64,000 bases of DNA from Gammaproteobacteria bacterium (GCA_028293745.1 JAQGOF010000078.1:1-64000); one strand, 5' to 3'. Positions 1-8,818 are shown, numbered from the stretch's first letter. Notes: generated by a model not told the origin, from the letters alone. Made by a program: numbers and translations.

Positions 1-981
1 GTCCTCTATGAGCAGGGATCACTGTATGAGGCCGAGGCATGTATTCGGGGTCGCCTTCGGGTGATCAACGCCTTCGGCGTCCTGGATTGCGCGTTGCGTG
101 CCTACCTCGTTCTTGCGCGCATAGCGATGCATCAAGGCCGGGACGTTTTCGCGGCGTCAATTCTCCAGGAGGCCGAGGAACTCGGAGAGCGACGGGGGTG
201 GGCGCGACTCACTGCGATGAGTATGGGCGAGCGGGTCGATTTGTTGCTGCGGCAGGGCCGCATCAAGGAAGCTCAACTCGGCGCGGAGCGGCTGGATCAA
301 TTTGCCGCTCGCTATCCAACACGCGCGGGCTGGGCAGACCCTGATGTTCAATTCTATCGTCGCATTGCGTACGCTCGACTCGCGCTCGCGTCTGCTGCCG
401 CTGCGGACACCGTGGCGATCTTGCGGCAACTTCATCATGACGCGGTTAACAGGCATGATCTGTACTCGGCGCTGCGATTGGCTGTCCAATTGGCCGCATC
501 GCTGGACCTCGCCGGTCAGCCGGGCGAGGCGGATAGTCTTTTTCTAAGGGCCTTGAGCCTCGGCTGCTTCGCCGGCCTTTATCAAGCCTTCGTCGATGCT
601 GGCAGTGAGATAGACCCCCTTCTGCTGCGCGCTTACGACCAAAGCCATCGACCTGGTGCCGCTTTTCGCGAGCTTTTACCCTATATCGGGAGCCTGGTCG
701 CGCTCGATAAGGCGCGCAGCGCCAGGCGTCACGCCGCAAGAGCTACAATACGCTCGGGCGAGGGTTTGAGCGTGAGGGAGCGCGACATCCTGATTCTGGT
801 AGGCCAGGGATTTTCCAACAAGCGGATCGCTCGAGCCTTGACCATCACCCCTGAGACCGTGAAGTCGCACGTGAAACGAATTTTCCTCAAGCTGGAGGTC
901 AAGACCCGGGCGCAAGCGGTTTCCCGAGCGGGACCACAGGGCCAAATCCAAACCGGGGGATCGCGGCTGCAGATGTCATGA
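1..981 (+). CDS. LuxR-type (MalT-like) transcriptional regulator, 5' end outside the window
   Basis: The frame is open from base 1, so the N-terminus lies upstream; 326 codons are visible. The visible part is an Ala/Leu/Arg-rich helical region that looks like the TPR-like sensor of MalT-type regulators, followed by a C-terminal LuxR helix-turn-helix at about bases 769-930 (SVRERDILILVGQG, then TPETVKSHVKRIFLKLEVKTR). Such proteins usually carry an N-terminal NTPase domain that would lie outside the window. The stop overlaps the start of the next regulator gene (ATGA at 978-981), so the two are probably translated together. The ligand is unknown. The 69-bp modules further downstream are candidate targets of this pair of regulators, which is inference. 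Confidence 0.85.
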   Translation, partial: VLYEQGSLYEAEACIRGRLRVINAFGVLDCALRAYLVLARIAMHQGRDVFAASILQEAEELGERRGWARLTAMSMGERVDLLLRQGRIKEAQLGAERLDQFAARYPTRAGWADPDVQFYRRIAYARLALASAAAADTVAILRQLHHDAVNRHDLYSALRLAVQLAASLDLAGQPGEADSLFLRALSLGCFAGLYQAFVDAGSEIDPLLLRAYDQSHRPGAAFRELLPYIGSLVALDKARSARRHAARATIRSGEGLSVRERDILILVGQGFSNKRIARALTITPETVKSHVKRIFLKLEVKTRAQAVSRAGPQGQIQTGGSRLQMS

Positions 982-3900
982 AGGCATCACCCACCTTCAG
1001 GATCGATACCGTTCACCAATGCTTATGGCGTAGGGGTGGTGACGGCGAGGAGCGCCTGAGTCTTGCGCCTAAGGCGTATGAGGTATTGCACTATCTGATC
1101 GATCATCCGAATCGCCTGATCACACACGATGAATTCCTCAAGGCGGTTTGGAGCAAGGTTCATGTCCAACCGGAAATTCTGAAGAGTCACATCCTGGCGA
1201 TCCGCACTGCACTGGGCGACAAGGCCGATGAGCCGCGATTCATCGAGACGGTTCGGGGCCGCGGATATCGTTTCATCGGGCCGGTCGCTGCATTTTATGC
1301 CGCCTCCCGGGCGACGACACTTCCGCGCGAACAGGACAGTATCGTTGGGCGGAAGGAGCCGCTCGAAGAGTTGGCGAGGCTTCTCTCAGGCGCCGGGTCG
1401 GGAGAATTTCAGGCGGCGTTCGTGACCGGCGAACCTGGTATCGGGAAGACGGCCTTAACCCATCAGTTCCTGACGACGGCCTTGACTCAGCCGGATGTTT
1501 TTGCAGCCACCGGTCGGTGCGTCGAAGGGTTTGCAGGAGCGCCTGAACCTTACTATCCGGTACTCGAAGCATTGAGCTCGCTATGCGCAGGCCCCCTTGG
1601 CGCCACCGTCGTGCGCGCACTGATCAGCGCCGCCCCCACGTGGGCGATTCAAATGCCCGCACTGGTAACTGTCGAGCAGCGAATCCAACTGCAACAGCAA
1701 CTCTTGGGAACGACACGCGAACGCATGTTGCGCGAGGGTTGCGAGCTGATTGAATCGCTCGCTGCCGATCGAACTCTGGTGTTAGTGCTGGAGGATCTTC
1801 ACTGGGCCGACTACGCCACTTTGGACTTCCTCTCGGCCATGTGTCGTCGCCGCGCTCGTTCCAGGCTTCTCGTGATCGCGACCTATCGACCGGCGGATCT
1901 GGGCAGCGCGCGTCGTCCACTCAGCGAATTGGCTCATGATTTGTCACTGCGTAAGCTGTGTACGGAAATTTCACTTGGGCCGCTGACCCGCGAATCGGTC
2001 GCCGAGTTTTTGAGCCCGAGGGCCGATGGGCAATCCAGCGCAGCGGATTTCATTGATCTGATGGGGACTCGTTCGGGTGGCAATCCCTTATTTCTACGGG
2101 CGACTCTCCATCATCTGGCTGACAGAGGCCTCGTCACCCGGACAGAACGCGGCTGGCGGCTACTCGGGACCGCGAGTCAGATTACATTTGAAGTGCCGAG
2201 TACGCTCGTCGGCCTGATCGAAGCCAGGTTCGAGCGGCTCTCCACAACCCAGCAGCGTGTACTCGAATCGGCCAGCATCACCGGAATGTCGTTCAGCGCC
2301 TCGACGACCGCGCGGCCCGCAACGTTGGACCCGCAGGAGTTTGAGGATGCGTGTGAGGATCTGTCGAGGCGGTCATGCTTTATCAACCGCGGCGGGATGA
2401 CGATCCTCCCCGATTGTGGGCTGGTCCGCACGTACCGGTTCACTCATGCCCTTTACCGCCAGGTTCTGTACGATCGACAGGGGCCCGTGCGCCGTGCTCG
2501 GCTGCACCTCGCCGTCGGCGAACGATTGGAGCAGATCTACCCGCCCGATCAGCGAAGTGAGCTTGCCAGCGAGCTCGCGCAACATTTCGCTTCAGGTCAG
2601 GAGTGGAATCGAGCGCTTGCGTATTTGCGCCTGGCGCTTCGCACTACACAGCGGCGGTTTGCGCATCGCGACGCGCTCGCCATTATGGATCATGCGACCG
2701 AGATCGCAGCCAAATTACCTGCCGATGCGCGCATCCGGGTGGAAATCGAGGTCCTCGAACGACATGCTGCGATTTATAGGGCAACACATGACGTTCGCGC
2801 GTTCGAGGCGTTCACGCGGCTTGCGGAAAGGGCCGTTCAGTATGGTGATGTCGATATCGAGGTAAGTGCGCTCCTGGGCTGTTCACACGCTGCAAGTTGT
2901 TACGATCTGAAACTCAGCACGAGGTTGCTGGATCAAGCGCTCGAGGCGACCGCCCGGCAACTCGACTCCACGTCTCGAGATGTCGCGCGGATCTCGATTT
3001 ACGTCCGGCGGATTTGGGTTGCAGGGTGGAACGAGTCCGATGCTCGAGCATGTGATGAGGCGGTTGATTCCCTGAAGGGGCGGGGAGATCGGCTGGCCGC
3101 AGCGCGGGCGCTGATCAATCACAGCATGATCCGTATGATATCGACCCGTTATCGTGAGGCGCATGACAGCTTCAAGGAGAACTACGGGCTGCTACTCGAT
3201 AGCCCTGATGAGCTCACTGAATCCGACATCGCGCGAACCATTTGGATGTATCACGTCGGGGTCCCGTGGTCGCTGGTATTTCTCGGAGAGTTCGGCGAGG
3301 CGCTGGCGGAATACGAGACCGGCATCACGGCGTTTGAGCGAAATGAGGACCACCCCGCAGCGCACGCGCTGGGTATTTATCGTGGCGTGCTGCGCTTTTT
3401 TGCGATGGATTATTCAGGTGTGCTCGAAGCCTGCGAGCCCGTGGCGTCCCATGAGATAGGAAAGCGCGAATATACGGGGTCGGAGATCTCCAGAATCCTG
3501 CCCTTCGAACGCAGAATGTCACTCATCTTTTGCGGGCTCGCGCACGTTGAGCTCGGAAATCTTGTCGCCGCGCGCGAATATCTCGCCGCCACCGAGCGTG
3601 CCATGGAGCTTCAACCAGTGCATCTGGATTGGTACTGGCGGTTCCCGTTGGAATGGGGGATGGTCAATCTTCTGATCGCGACGGCAGATAACGCAGGCGC
3701 TCAGATTCGCGCTGAACGGTATGTGATGTTCGCCGAAGCGACCGACGAACGGATGTGGCAGTCGTTGGCATGGGAAACACGCGCGCGGGTTGCATTGGCT
3801 CAGGGCATAGCGGCTGAGGCGGTCGAATATATCGTGAAGGCGCAGGCGGCCTCGAAGGGGTTCGAGACGCCGCTGGCCGACTGGCGAGTGCACGATACGG

Positions 3901-4061
3901 CCGCCGCAGCCTACACCGCGATCGGTGATCGTCGGCAGGCAGGCATCCACGCGCAAGCAAGCATCGCACTACGCAAACGGATCGCGCGGACTCTGCCCGA
4001 AGGACACAGTCTGCGCCTGACGCTCGAGGGTGGTGTTTCGGAGCGGTCGATGCCTGCCTGA
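978..4061 (+). CDS. Winged-helix / AAA-ATPase / TPR regulator, 1027 aa
   Basis: Residues 1-105 are an OmpR-type winged helix-turn-helix (ends ETVRGRGYRFIGPV). Next comes an AAA_16-type ATPase with Walker A GEPGIGKT near residue 154 and a Walker B-like LVLVLEDLHWAD near residue 265. The rest, about 600 residues, is helical and TPR-like. This is the architecture of large one-component regulators with an ATPase switch (CadC-like DNA binding plus a MalT-like sensor). No membrane segment is evident, so it is probably cytoplasmic. It starts within the stop of the preceding LuxR gene (ATGA), which makes a two-gene regulatory operon. The signal sensed cannot be read from sequence. Confidence 0.9.
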   Translation: MKASPTFRIDTVHQCLWRRGGDGEERLSLAPKAYEVLHYLIDHPNRLITHDEFLKAVWSKVHVQPEILKSHILAIRTALGDKADEPRFIETVRGRGYRFIGPVAAFYAASRATTLPREQDSIVGRKEPLEELARLLSGAGSGEFQAAFVTGEPGIGKTALTHQFLTTALTQPDVFAATGRCVEGFAGAPEPYYPVLEALSSLCAGPLGATVVRALISAAPTWAIQMPALVTVEQRIQLQQQLLGTTRERMLREGCELIESLAADRTLVLVLEDLHWADYATLDFLSAMCRRRARSRLLVIATYRPADLGSARRPLSELAHDLSLRKLCTEISLGPLTRESVAEFLSPRADGQSSAADFIDLMGTRSGGNPLFLRATLHHLADRGLVTRTERGWRLLGTASQITFEVPSTLVGLIEARFERLSTTQQRVLESASITGMSFSASTTARPATLDPQEFEDACEDLSRRSCFINRGGMTILPDCGLVRTYRFTHALYRQVLYDRQGPVRRARLHLAVGERLEQIYPPDQRSELASELAQHFASGQEWNRALAYLRLALRTTQRRFAHRDALAIMDHATEIAAKLPADARIRVEIEVLERHAAIYRATHDVRAFEAFTRLAERAVQYGDVDIEVSALLGCSHAASCYDLKLSTRLLDQALEATARQLDSTSRDVARISIYVRRIWVAGWNESDARACDEAVDSLKGRGDRLAAARALINHSMIRMISTRYREAHDSFKENYGLLLDSPDELTESDIARTIWMYHVGVPWSLVFLGEFGEALAEYETGITAFERNEDHPAAHALGIYRGVLRFFAMDYSGVLEACEPVASHEIGKREYTGSEISRILPFERRMSLIFCGLAHVELGNLVAAREYLAATERAMELQPVHLDWYWRFPLEWGMVNLLIATADNAGAQIRAERYVMFAEATDERMWQSLAWETRARVALAQGIAAEAVEYIVKAQAASKGFETPLADWRVHDTAAAAYTAIGDRRQAGIHAQASIALRKRIARTLPEGHSLRLTLEGGVSERSMPA

Positions 4062-4412
4062 GATGGATGGGGCGCGGCTCTCCAACGATTGACCGATCCT
4101 AGTCGTGCGTCATGGCGCTTGGCAGTGCGAAGTTCGCCTGCAAAGCGTGTGCACTACGAGCGCGATCCGGTTCCGCATCCATACCTCCTCCCGAGAAAGT
4201 TAAATCTTTCCTCATTGGGGGGATGGGGCGGCGAGGCCAACTTCGACACGATCCAAGAGAACGCGCTACTCGTCGCATGAAGAGTGCACCTGGCCTTGGT
4301 TGCTAACCCCCATCGGGGAGATACGGTGAGGCAATCCATTCGCCTACGATCGGTCTGTGGCGGTGTTGTAACAAGCAAGGCCCACGTGGGGCGCGAGGAT
4401 CATCGCGTTGCG
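4062..4412. other. Intergenic stretch without an identifiable gene
   Basis: I see no convincing coding sequence on either strand in these 351 bases; the short open frames have no recognisable domain. An AT-richer patch (TTAAATCTTTCC near 4200) is the only compositional feature. The stretch precedes a relic of a response-regulator gene start, so it may be decayed DNA. Confidence 0.5.
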
Positions 4413-4457
4413 CAATTTTCGAGCGTCGGAGGATATCGGTATGCCACAACCCTTCGT
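4413..4457 (+). repeat. Relic copy 1 of a response-regulator 5' leader
   Basis: Bases 4413-4457 are nearly identical to the leader and first codons of the chimeric gene at 5886 (shared GAGGATATCGGTATGCCAC and CAACCCTTCG) and resemble the start of the intact LuxR response-regulator gene at 10299. The similarity ends after about six codons (MPQPF), and the frame soon runs into a stop. It keeps a ribosome-binding site and an ATG at 4441 but has no receiver domain behind it. The simplest reading is a leftover from duplication and deletion of a response-regulator paralogue. Confidence 0.7.
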
Positions 4458-4520
4458 CCCATGGCCAGGGAATCATAACGCAGTGTGCCAAGGACATTGG
4501 GTACTCGACGCCACCGCCCT

Positions 4521-4590
4521 TACCCCAAAGTGGTAGCAAAGCGTACCTGTATGTCGTGACGCGGACAGCGGACGTCGCCGGTAAGCTGGC
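4521..4590 (+). promoter_or_regulatory. Conserved 69-bp regulatory module, copy 1
   Basis: It begins with the imperfect inverted repeat TACCCCAAAGTGGTA (4521-4535; half-sites TACCCC and GTGGTA). TGTATGTCGTGACGCGGACA follows, and a TAAGCTGG-like block sits 55 bases after the start of AAAGTGGTA. The same elements occur with the same spacing at 7887, 10147 and about 20000, and inverted at 10098. It lies upstream of the phosphorylase relic and of the hydrolase gene at 4907. Role as operator and/or promoter is inferred from conservation. Confidence 0.7.
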
Positions 4591-4608
4591 GGTGTGTGCT
4601 GACTCAAG

Positions 4609-4818
4609 TTCGGCTGCTCATTTGGGCTGCGCGAGGGAAACCTCGAGCTCATCCCAAATCATCCCTCCACCCTGATCGGTCTAACTTTCGACCGGCGGGT
4701 CGTCGGCTACGGAGGCACGACGGTCAACACGCTGCGGCTCTGGAGCGCCGTCGCTCCCGACCACTGCGACTTCCGGCGATGGTTCATACGTGTAGCGACA
4801 GCGCCCTCAGCCAGGTAA
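4609..4818 (+). pseudogene. Fragment of an alpha-glucan (glycogen) phosphorylase, GT35
   Basis: In the frame containing base 4621 the translation reads FGLREGNLELIP, then VVGYGGTTVNTLRLWSA and APDHCDF, ending at TAA 4816-4818. The block GYGGxTVNTLRLWxAxAPD is characteristic of glycogen/alpha-glucan phosphorylases (family GT35), which are around 800 residues long. Only about 60 residues remain and no proper start or C-terminal PLP domain is present, so this is a dead internal fragment. A regulatory module lies just upstream. With the transketolase piece at 5958 it suggests that a carbohydrate-metabolism cluster was deleted here. Confidence 0.65.
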
Positions 4819-4906
4819 GACGGTTCATGACTATCTGAAATGAAATCCATCGTGCCGATCGGCTTGCGTAGCCACTGTGTCTACCTCCTTGAAAACGGAG
4901 CTTGTC

Positions 4907-5791
4907 ATGCAGACGACTGAACACCAACGCGTTGCCACCCTCCGCAAGCAGCGCATTGCCACTCTGCTTGGGGAAATCAATGTTCACGTCGTCGGCAACG
5001 GTCCGGCCATGGTTTGCTGGCCCAGCCTTTTGATGACGGGGCTGATGTGGCGGGGACAAGTCAACCATTTCGTAAGCAGCCACAAGATGGTTCTGATCGA
5101 CTCGCCGGGCCACGGCGAAAGCGATCCCTTGAACCGGTATTTCACACTTGAGGAATGTGCCCTATGTCTAAGCCAGATCCTGGATCAACTGGAGATCGAG
5201 GACTGCGTCCTGCTCGGTAACTCTTGGGGCGGAATGATGGGCGGCGTATTCGCTGCCCTGTATCCCAGCCGGACACGGGCCGCCGTATTGATGAACTGCA
5301 CGGCTTCGGTGAGTGGTTGGCGCCAGAAGATGGAGTTCTTACTGATGACTTCAATACTGCGCCGGCGGCGTACGGTCCCAAAACTGGTCGTCAACCGCGC
5401 AGTCAATGCCTTTGCCGGTGCGACGACCGAAATGATGAAGCCTGAAGTGGTGGAATACATCCGCTCAACGGTGGCCGCAGCCCGTGCGGACTCCGTCTGC
5501 TGGGCGATCGATAGCGTCGTTCCGCGCCGCACCGAGCATCGTGCCCTTTTGGGCGCCATTCGAAAACCAGTTCTGGTGATCGCTGGTGACGAGGACCGAA
5601 CATTTCCGGTCGCCGAAACCCGCGCCATGGCGGATGCCATCCCTGGCAGTCTGTTCAGAGTGTTACCCAGGGTCGGGCATCTTGCTGCCCTGGAAGCTCC
5701 GCCTACGGTCAACGCCGCCATCGATGAGTTTTTAAGAGAAGTTTTGTCGCATAAACAATGTTTGGCAGCGGCCCCGCCCGGACGCACATGA
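4907..5791 (+). CDS. Alpha/beta-fold hydrolase
   Basis: The 294-residue product has the alpha/beta-hydrolase layout: oxyanion-region segment WPSLLMTGLMW, strand-loop LIDSPGHGESDP, nucleophile elbow GNSWGG (Ser about residue 106), acid residue in AGDEDRTFPV, and catalytic His in VGHLAALEAP. No signal peptide is seen, so it is probably cytoplasmic. I chose ATG 4907, which has a Shine-Dalgarno AACGGAG six bases upstream; GTG 4877 would add ten residues. Regulatory module copy 1 lies about 370 bases upstream. Substrate unknown; this family includes esterases, haloperoxidases and C-C hydrolases. Confidence 0.85.
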   Translation: MQTTEHQRVATLRKQRIATLLGEINVHVVGNGPAMVCWPSLLMTGLMWRGQVNHFVSSHKMVLIDSPGHGESDPLNRYFTLEECALCLSQILDQLEIEDCVLLGNSWGGMMGGVFAALYPSRTRAAVLMNCTASVSGWRQKMEFLLMTSILRRRRTVPKLVVNRAVNAFAGATTEMMKPEVVEYIRSTVAAARADSVCWAIDSVVPRRTEHRALLGAIRKPVLVIAGDEDRTFPVAETRAMADAIPGSLFRVLPRVGHLAALEAPPTVNAAIDEFLREVLSHKQCLAAAPPGRT

Positions 5792-5857
5792 TTTACGCGA
5801 CTTCCGCTTCCAAGGTCCGGCGCGATGAACGAAGGATCAATGATCGCGTCGAGACTG

Positions 5858-5957
5858 CAATTGTCGAGCGCCTGAGGATATCGGTATGCCACAACCCTTC
5901 GAAATCAAGGTGCTCATTGCACACTCCGACCCGCTGATATCGGCTGGACTCGATGCC
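5858..5957 (+). repeat. Relic copy 2 of the response-regulator 5' leader
   Basis: The 72 bases from ATG 5886 to 5957 match the start of the intact response-regulator gene at 10299 in about 62 of 72 positions by eye. The upstream leader (AATTGTCGAGCG, GAGGATATCGGT) matches relic copy 1 at 4413. The copy keeps the first beta-strand and acidic-pocket residues (IKVLIAHSDPLISAGL) and then stops abruptly at a junction with transketolase sequence. Confidence 0.8.
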
Positions 5958-6311
5958 AAGCCGGAGATCATTCTCATTGCGACTGGCAGCGAGCTCAGTC
6001 TCGCCGTGCAGGCACACGAGACGCTCATCGCCGAAGGGATTCGCTCACGGGTCGTGTCGATGCCCTCGTGGGACATATTCGACCAACAGGGCGCGGATTA
6101 CCGCGACGGTGTGCTACCGCCTACGGTCGGAACCCGCCTCGCGATCGAGCAGGCATCCACTCTTGGCTGGGAGCGCTACGTGGGTCATAACGGGCGGGTG
6201 ATCGGCATGCATACCTTCGGTGCCTCGGCGCCGCTCAAGGAGTTGCAGAGGAAGTTCGGTTTCGAGCCCGAGCGCGTAGTTGCCATCGCGAAAGAACTGC
6301 TTGGCAGGTAG
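5886..6311 (+). CDS. Chimera: response-regulator N-terminus joined to a transketolase C-terminal domain
   Basis: Residues 1-24 are the start of a CheY-like receiver (IKVLIAHSDPLISAGL). From residue 25 the protein is the C-terminal domain of a transketolase: IILIATGSELSLAVQA, RVVSMPSWDIFDQQ, LAIEQASTLGWERYVG, VIGMHTFGASAPLKELQ. The real transketolase in this window (56454) is clearly homologous but not close, so this is not a recent copy of it. A transketolase C-terminal domain alone lacks the thiamine-diphosphate-binding parts and cannot be catalytic. The gene keeps an in-frame start, a GAGGA ribosome-binding site and 141 sense codons, so it may still be expressed. It probably arose by deletion; a new function cannot be excluded. 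Confidence 0.8.
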   Translation: MPQPFEIKVLIAHSDPLISAGLDAKPEIILIATGSELSLAVQAHETLIAEGIRSRVVSMPSWDIFDQQGADYRDGVLPPTVGTRLAIEQASTLGWERYVGHNGRVIGMHTFGASAPLKELQRKFGFEPERVVAIAKELLGR

Positions 6312-6423
6312 TCCAATGCGTTGAGGACGACGCAAGCACACGGTACGTGTCCGACAGCATCGTGGTGGCTGGCAGGCACCATGCCGGACGATATCAGCAC
6401 GACTCGACAGTAGAGGATTCGTC

Positions 6424-6864
6424 ATGACAATCACTGCACTTTATGAAACTTCCGCCCATGCGACTGGTGGGCGCGACGGCCGCGTCGCTACGCTCGATGG
6501 TGGTTTGGACCTGATACTGACCACGCCAAAGGAGCTCGGAGGCGCGGGCGGTGTCGGGAATAATCCCGAACAACTTTTCGCGGCAGGCTACGCGGCCTGC
6601 TTTCTGAACGCCCTCAAGTTCACTGCCATTCGAGCCAAGGCGTCATTTCCCGGCGACGCGGCTGTAACAGCCACTGTCGGAATCGGTCGGCGCGATGGCG
6701 GAGGATTCGGCCTGAAGGTCGCGATGGTCGTCTCTCTGCCCGGACTCGACCAGGCGGCAGCGGAAGCTCTGGTGGGGAATGCGCATGAAACCTGCCCATA
6801 TTCCAACGCAACGAGAAAAAACATCGAGGTGACCTTTACGATCAACGATGTCCCGTACAAGTGA
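6424..6864 (+). CDS. ohr: Organic hydroperoxide resistance protein Ohr
   Basis: Ohr reduces organic hydroperoxides with a pair of reactive cysteines and is usually recycled by lipoylated proteins. The 146-residue product matches the family in length and motifs: N-terminal ALYETSAHATGGRDG, NPEQLFAAGYAACF (peroxidatic Cys59) and HETCPYSNATR (resolving Cys124), ending with a short strand. The start ATG 6424 is preceded by AGAGGATTCGTC. No OhrR-type MarR regulator is adjacent. The gene follows the response-regulator/transketolase chimera by 112 bases and is read in the same direction. Confidence 0.95.
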   Translation: MTITALYETSAHATGGRDGRVATLDGGLDLILTTPKELGGAGGVGNNPEQLFAAGYAACFLNALKFTAIRAKASFPGDAAVTATVGIGRRDGGGFGLKVAMVVSLPGLDQAAAEALVGNAHETCPYSNATRKNIEVTFTINDVPYK

Positions 6865-7186
6865 TTGCAGCGCCGGTTCAATCGCGGCTTCGCAGGCTGT
6901 TGAGAATGCTCTCGCAGCCTGGGCTGCGGAAGATTAGAAACCCGACGGCGATGTTCCGTTTCACGAAGTACGGCTTTGCACAAGGATCGGATCGATGCCG
7001 TCTGCGCCGCGAGCTTCCGTGCAACGTGGAAGGCCACCTCCGTCGCCAACGATGCCCGTGCCGGTGCCGAGAAGATGCGCACGCAAAACTGCCTGCCCGC
7101 GCTTCTCCACGTCGAGTTTAAGCGATGTACATCAAGCGCATCGCGACATCTAAATATAGTCCGCTAACACTTTTGCGCAAATTCGG
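6865..7186. other. Intergenic stretch without an identifiable gene
   Basis: About 320 bases lie between ohr and the convergent sigma-factor gene. Several short open frames cross it (for example one reading IDAVCAASFRATWKATSVAN from about 6976), but none resembles a family I recognise and none has a clear ribosome-binding site. It could be further relic DNA. No strong terminator hairpin was found. Confidence 0.4.
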
Positions 7187-7831
7187 TCAGGTATTACCGA
7201 ATCCCGCCAGCCTCGGCAGCAGCGTTCGCAGCTTGCGACGTCCGTGGTACATCCGAGTCTTCACAGTGCCCACGGGACACTCCACTTTGACCGCTATCTC
7301 TTTGCACGAAAGGTCGAGCTGATAGGAGAGCCGGAGCACCGTTCGCTGTTCCTCGGACAACTGTGCGAGCGCCGCGGCAAGCCATTCGCGAACCTCGCCT
7401 TCGGACCAGGGGTCATGCGGCTCGGCGCGCTCGTCCAGCGGATCGGGTCTCCGCCACCGGCAGTTTGTTCGGAGCGTCTTCATGCTGAGGCGGTATGCAA
7501 TGCCGGGGATCCACGTCGATACTCTCGAAGCTCCTTTGAAGCCCGCTGCGGATTGCCAGATGACACATAGTGTGTCGTTGGCGACCTCCTGCGCCATGTC
7601 GCAGCGACCGGTAATTTTCCGTGCAAAGCTTGCGATCCGCCGGCGATAGCGCGAATGAATCACAGTCAATGCCATTTCGTCACCGGCAGCAATCGCGGCT
7701 AGAAGCCTGCGCTCCCGATCATTGACGGGATCCGCCCGCCGCCCGCCGTCCACCTGCGTATCGTGATTGGAGACGACCCGTGTCGGGTCAAGTTGATGTG
7801 CTGGCGGCTTGCGACGTGGATGGGTTTTCAT
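7187..7831 (-). CDS. ECF-type RNA polymerase sigma factor
   Basis: The 214-residue protein contains sigma-70 region 2 (ALTVIHSRYRRRIASFARKI, then AQEVANDTLCVIWQSA) and region 4 (LSEEQRTVLRLSYQLDLSCK, GTVKTRMYHGRRKLR), the two-domain layout of extracytoplasmic-function sigma factors. The N-terminal 35 residues are basic and disordered-looking. ATG 7831 has GAGG six bases upstream. It is divergent from the secreted hydrolase at 8042, with regulatory module copy 2 in the gap. No anti-sigma gene is adjacent, so its control is unclear. Confidence 0.9.
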   Translation of the reverse strand: MKTHPRRKPPAHQLDPTRVVSNHDTQVDGGRRADPVNDRERRLLAAIAAGDEMALTVIHSRYRRRIASFARKITGRCDMAQEVANDTLCVIWQSAAGFKGASRVSTWIPGIAYRLSMKTLRTNCRWRRPDPLDERAEPHDPWSEGEVREWLAAALAQLSEEQRTVLRLSYQLDLSCKEIAVKVECPVGTVKTRMYHGRRKLRTLLPRLAGFGNT

Positions 7832-7886
7832 TGAAACCTCGCGACGGATGGACAGCGAGGTTAGCTCCCAATCCGCGCTGAGCCAC

Positions 7887-7955
7887 TACCCCAAAGTGGT
7901 ACCGAAGACTGCCTGCATGTCGTGATGCGGATGGTGGGCGTAGGCGGTAGCTTTC
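7887..7955 (+). promoter_or_regulatory. Conserved 69-bp regulatory module, copy 2
   Basis: TACCCCAAAGTGGTA at 7887-7901, then GCATGTCGTGATGCGGAT, then GGTAGCTTTC ending at 7955. The TAGCTTTC block begins 61 bases after the start of the inverted repeat, exactly as in copy 3. It lies between a divergent ECF sigma-factor gene and the secreted hydrolase gene whose ATG is at 8042. Confidence 0.8.
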
Positions 7956-8041
7956 CCGATGGATACCCGTCGCTCTACCAGGCTTTCTGTACGCAATACT
8001 GACCTAACACACGCGATCCACATTTGAGAGGAGATCTTTGT

Positions 8042-8818
8042 ATGAAGCTTCTGGCAGGGCGGTCTTTTTCCGCGGCCGCATCGTTGCTCTTGATAGCGTT
8101 CGGCGCGACCAGCCAGGCACAGGCGGCGCCAGTTCACAACATCGTCCTCGTGCATGGTGCATTTGTCACGGGAGCGGGATGGGAACCTGTCTACGAAATT
8201 CTCGTAAAAGACGGTTACCACGTGTCAGTTGCCCAGCATCCGCTCACCTCCGTCAGGGAGGATGTTTCGGCGGTCAACAGGGTGCTTGCGATGCAAGACG
8301 GACCGACTATCCTCGTTGGCCACAGTTATGGCGGCGCGATCATCACAGAGGCCGGCAATGACTCACACGTGGTAGGGCTCGTGTATATCGCAGCGCATGC
8401 ACTGGACGAGGGGGAAACCGAGGCCGGCAATGGCAAGCGCTTCCCCAATGCCACCAAAGCCATCAAGAAAACCGACGATGGCTTTACCTATCTGGACCCT
8501 GCCTTCTACCACGCCGACTTTGCTGCCGATCTACCAGCAAAGAAGGCGGAATTCGAGGCCCACGCGCAGGGGGTCACGGCGGCGGCTGTTTTCACTACAC
8601 CGGCCGGCCAGCCCGCCTGGAAAGGCAAGCCGAGCTGGTACGCGGTTGCCAAGTCGGATCGCATCATCAACCCTGACCTCGAGCGGATGTATGCCAAGCG
8701 TGCCCACAGCCATACCATCGAAGTGGAGGGCGCGAGCCATTCGGTCTATGAGTCCCACCCCAAGGAGATTGCGGCGCTAATCGAAGAAGCCGCAACCCAC
8801 GCGTTGGACGGGAAATGA
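8042..8818 (+). CDS. Secreted alpha/beta-fold hydrolase
   Basis: The 258-residue product begins with a Sec-type signal peptide (basic MKLLAGR, hydrophobic SLLLIAFGA, likely cleavage after AQA near residue 28), so it is exported to the periplasm or beyond. The mature part has the lipase-like strand IVLVHGAF, nucleophile elbow GHSYGG (Ser95), an acid in the KSDRIINPDLE region and His in EGASHSVYESHP. This resembles the small esterase group related to salicylate esterase and MenH. The ATG at 8042 follows GAGAGGAG by about eight bases; the upstream in-frame TTG would spoil the signal peptide. Regulatory module copy 2 lies 140 bases upstream. Confidence 0.9.
   Translation: MKLLAGRSFSAAASLLLIAFGATSQAQAAPVHNIVLVHGAFVTGAGWEPVYEILVKDGYHVSVAQHPLTSVREDVSAVNRVLAMQDGPTILVGHSYGGAIITEAGNDSHVVGLVYIAAHALDEGETEAGNGKRFPNATKAIKKTDDGFTYLDPAFYHADFAADLPAKKAEFEAHAQGVTAAAVFTTPAGQPAWKGKPSWYAVAKSDRIINPDLERMYAKRAHSHTIEVEGASHSVYESHPKEIAALIEEAATHALDGK

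Noticed and set aside
4877-4906. GTG 4877 as start of the first hydrolase
   Set aside because: The ten extra residues are not hydrolase-like, and a clear Shine-Dalgarno stands before ATG 4907.
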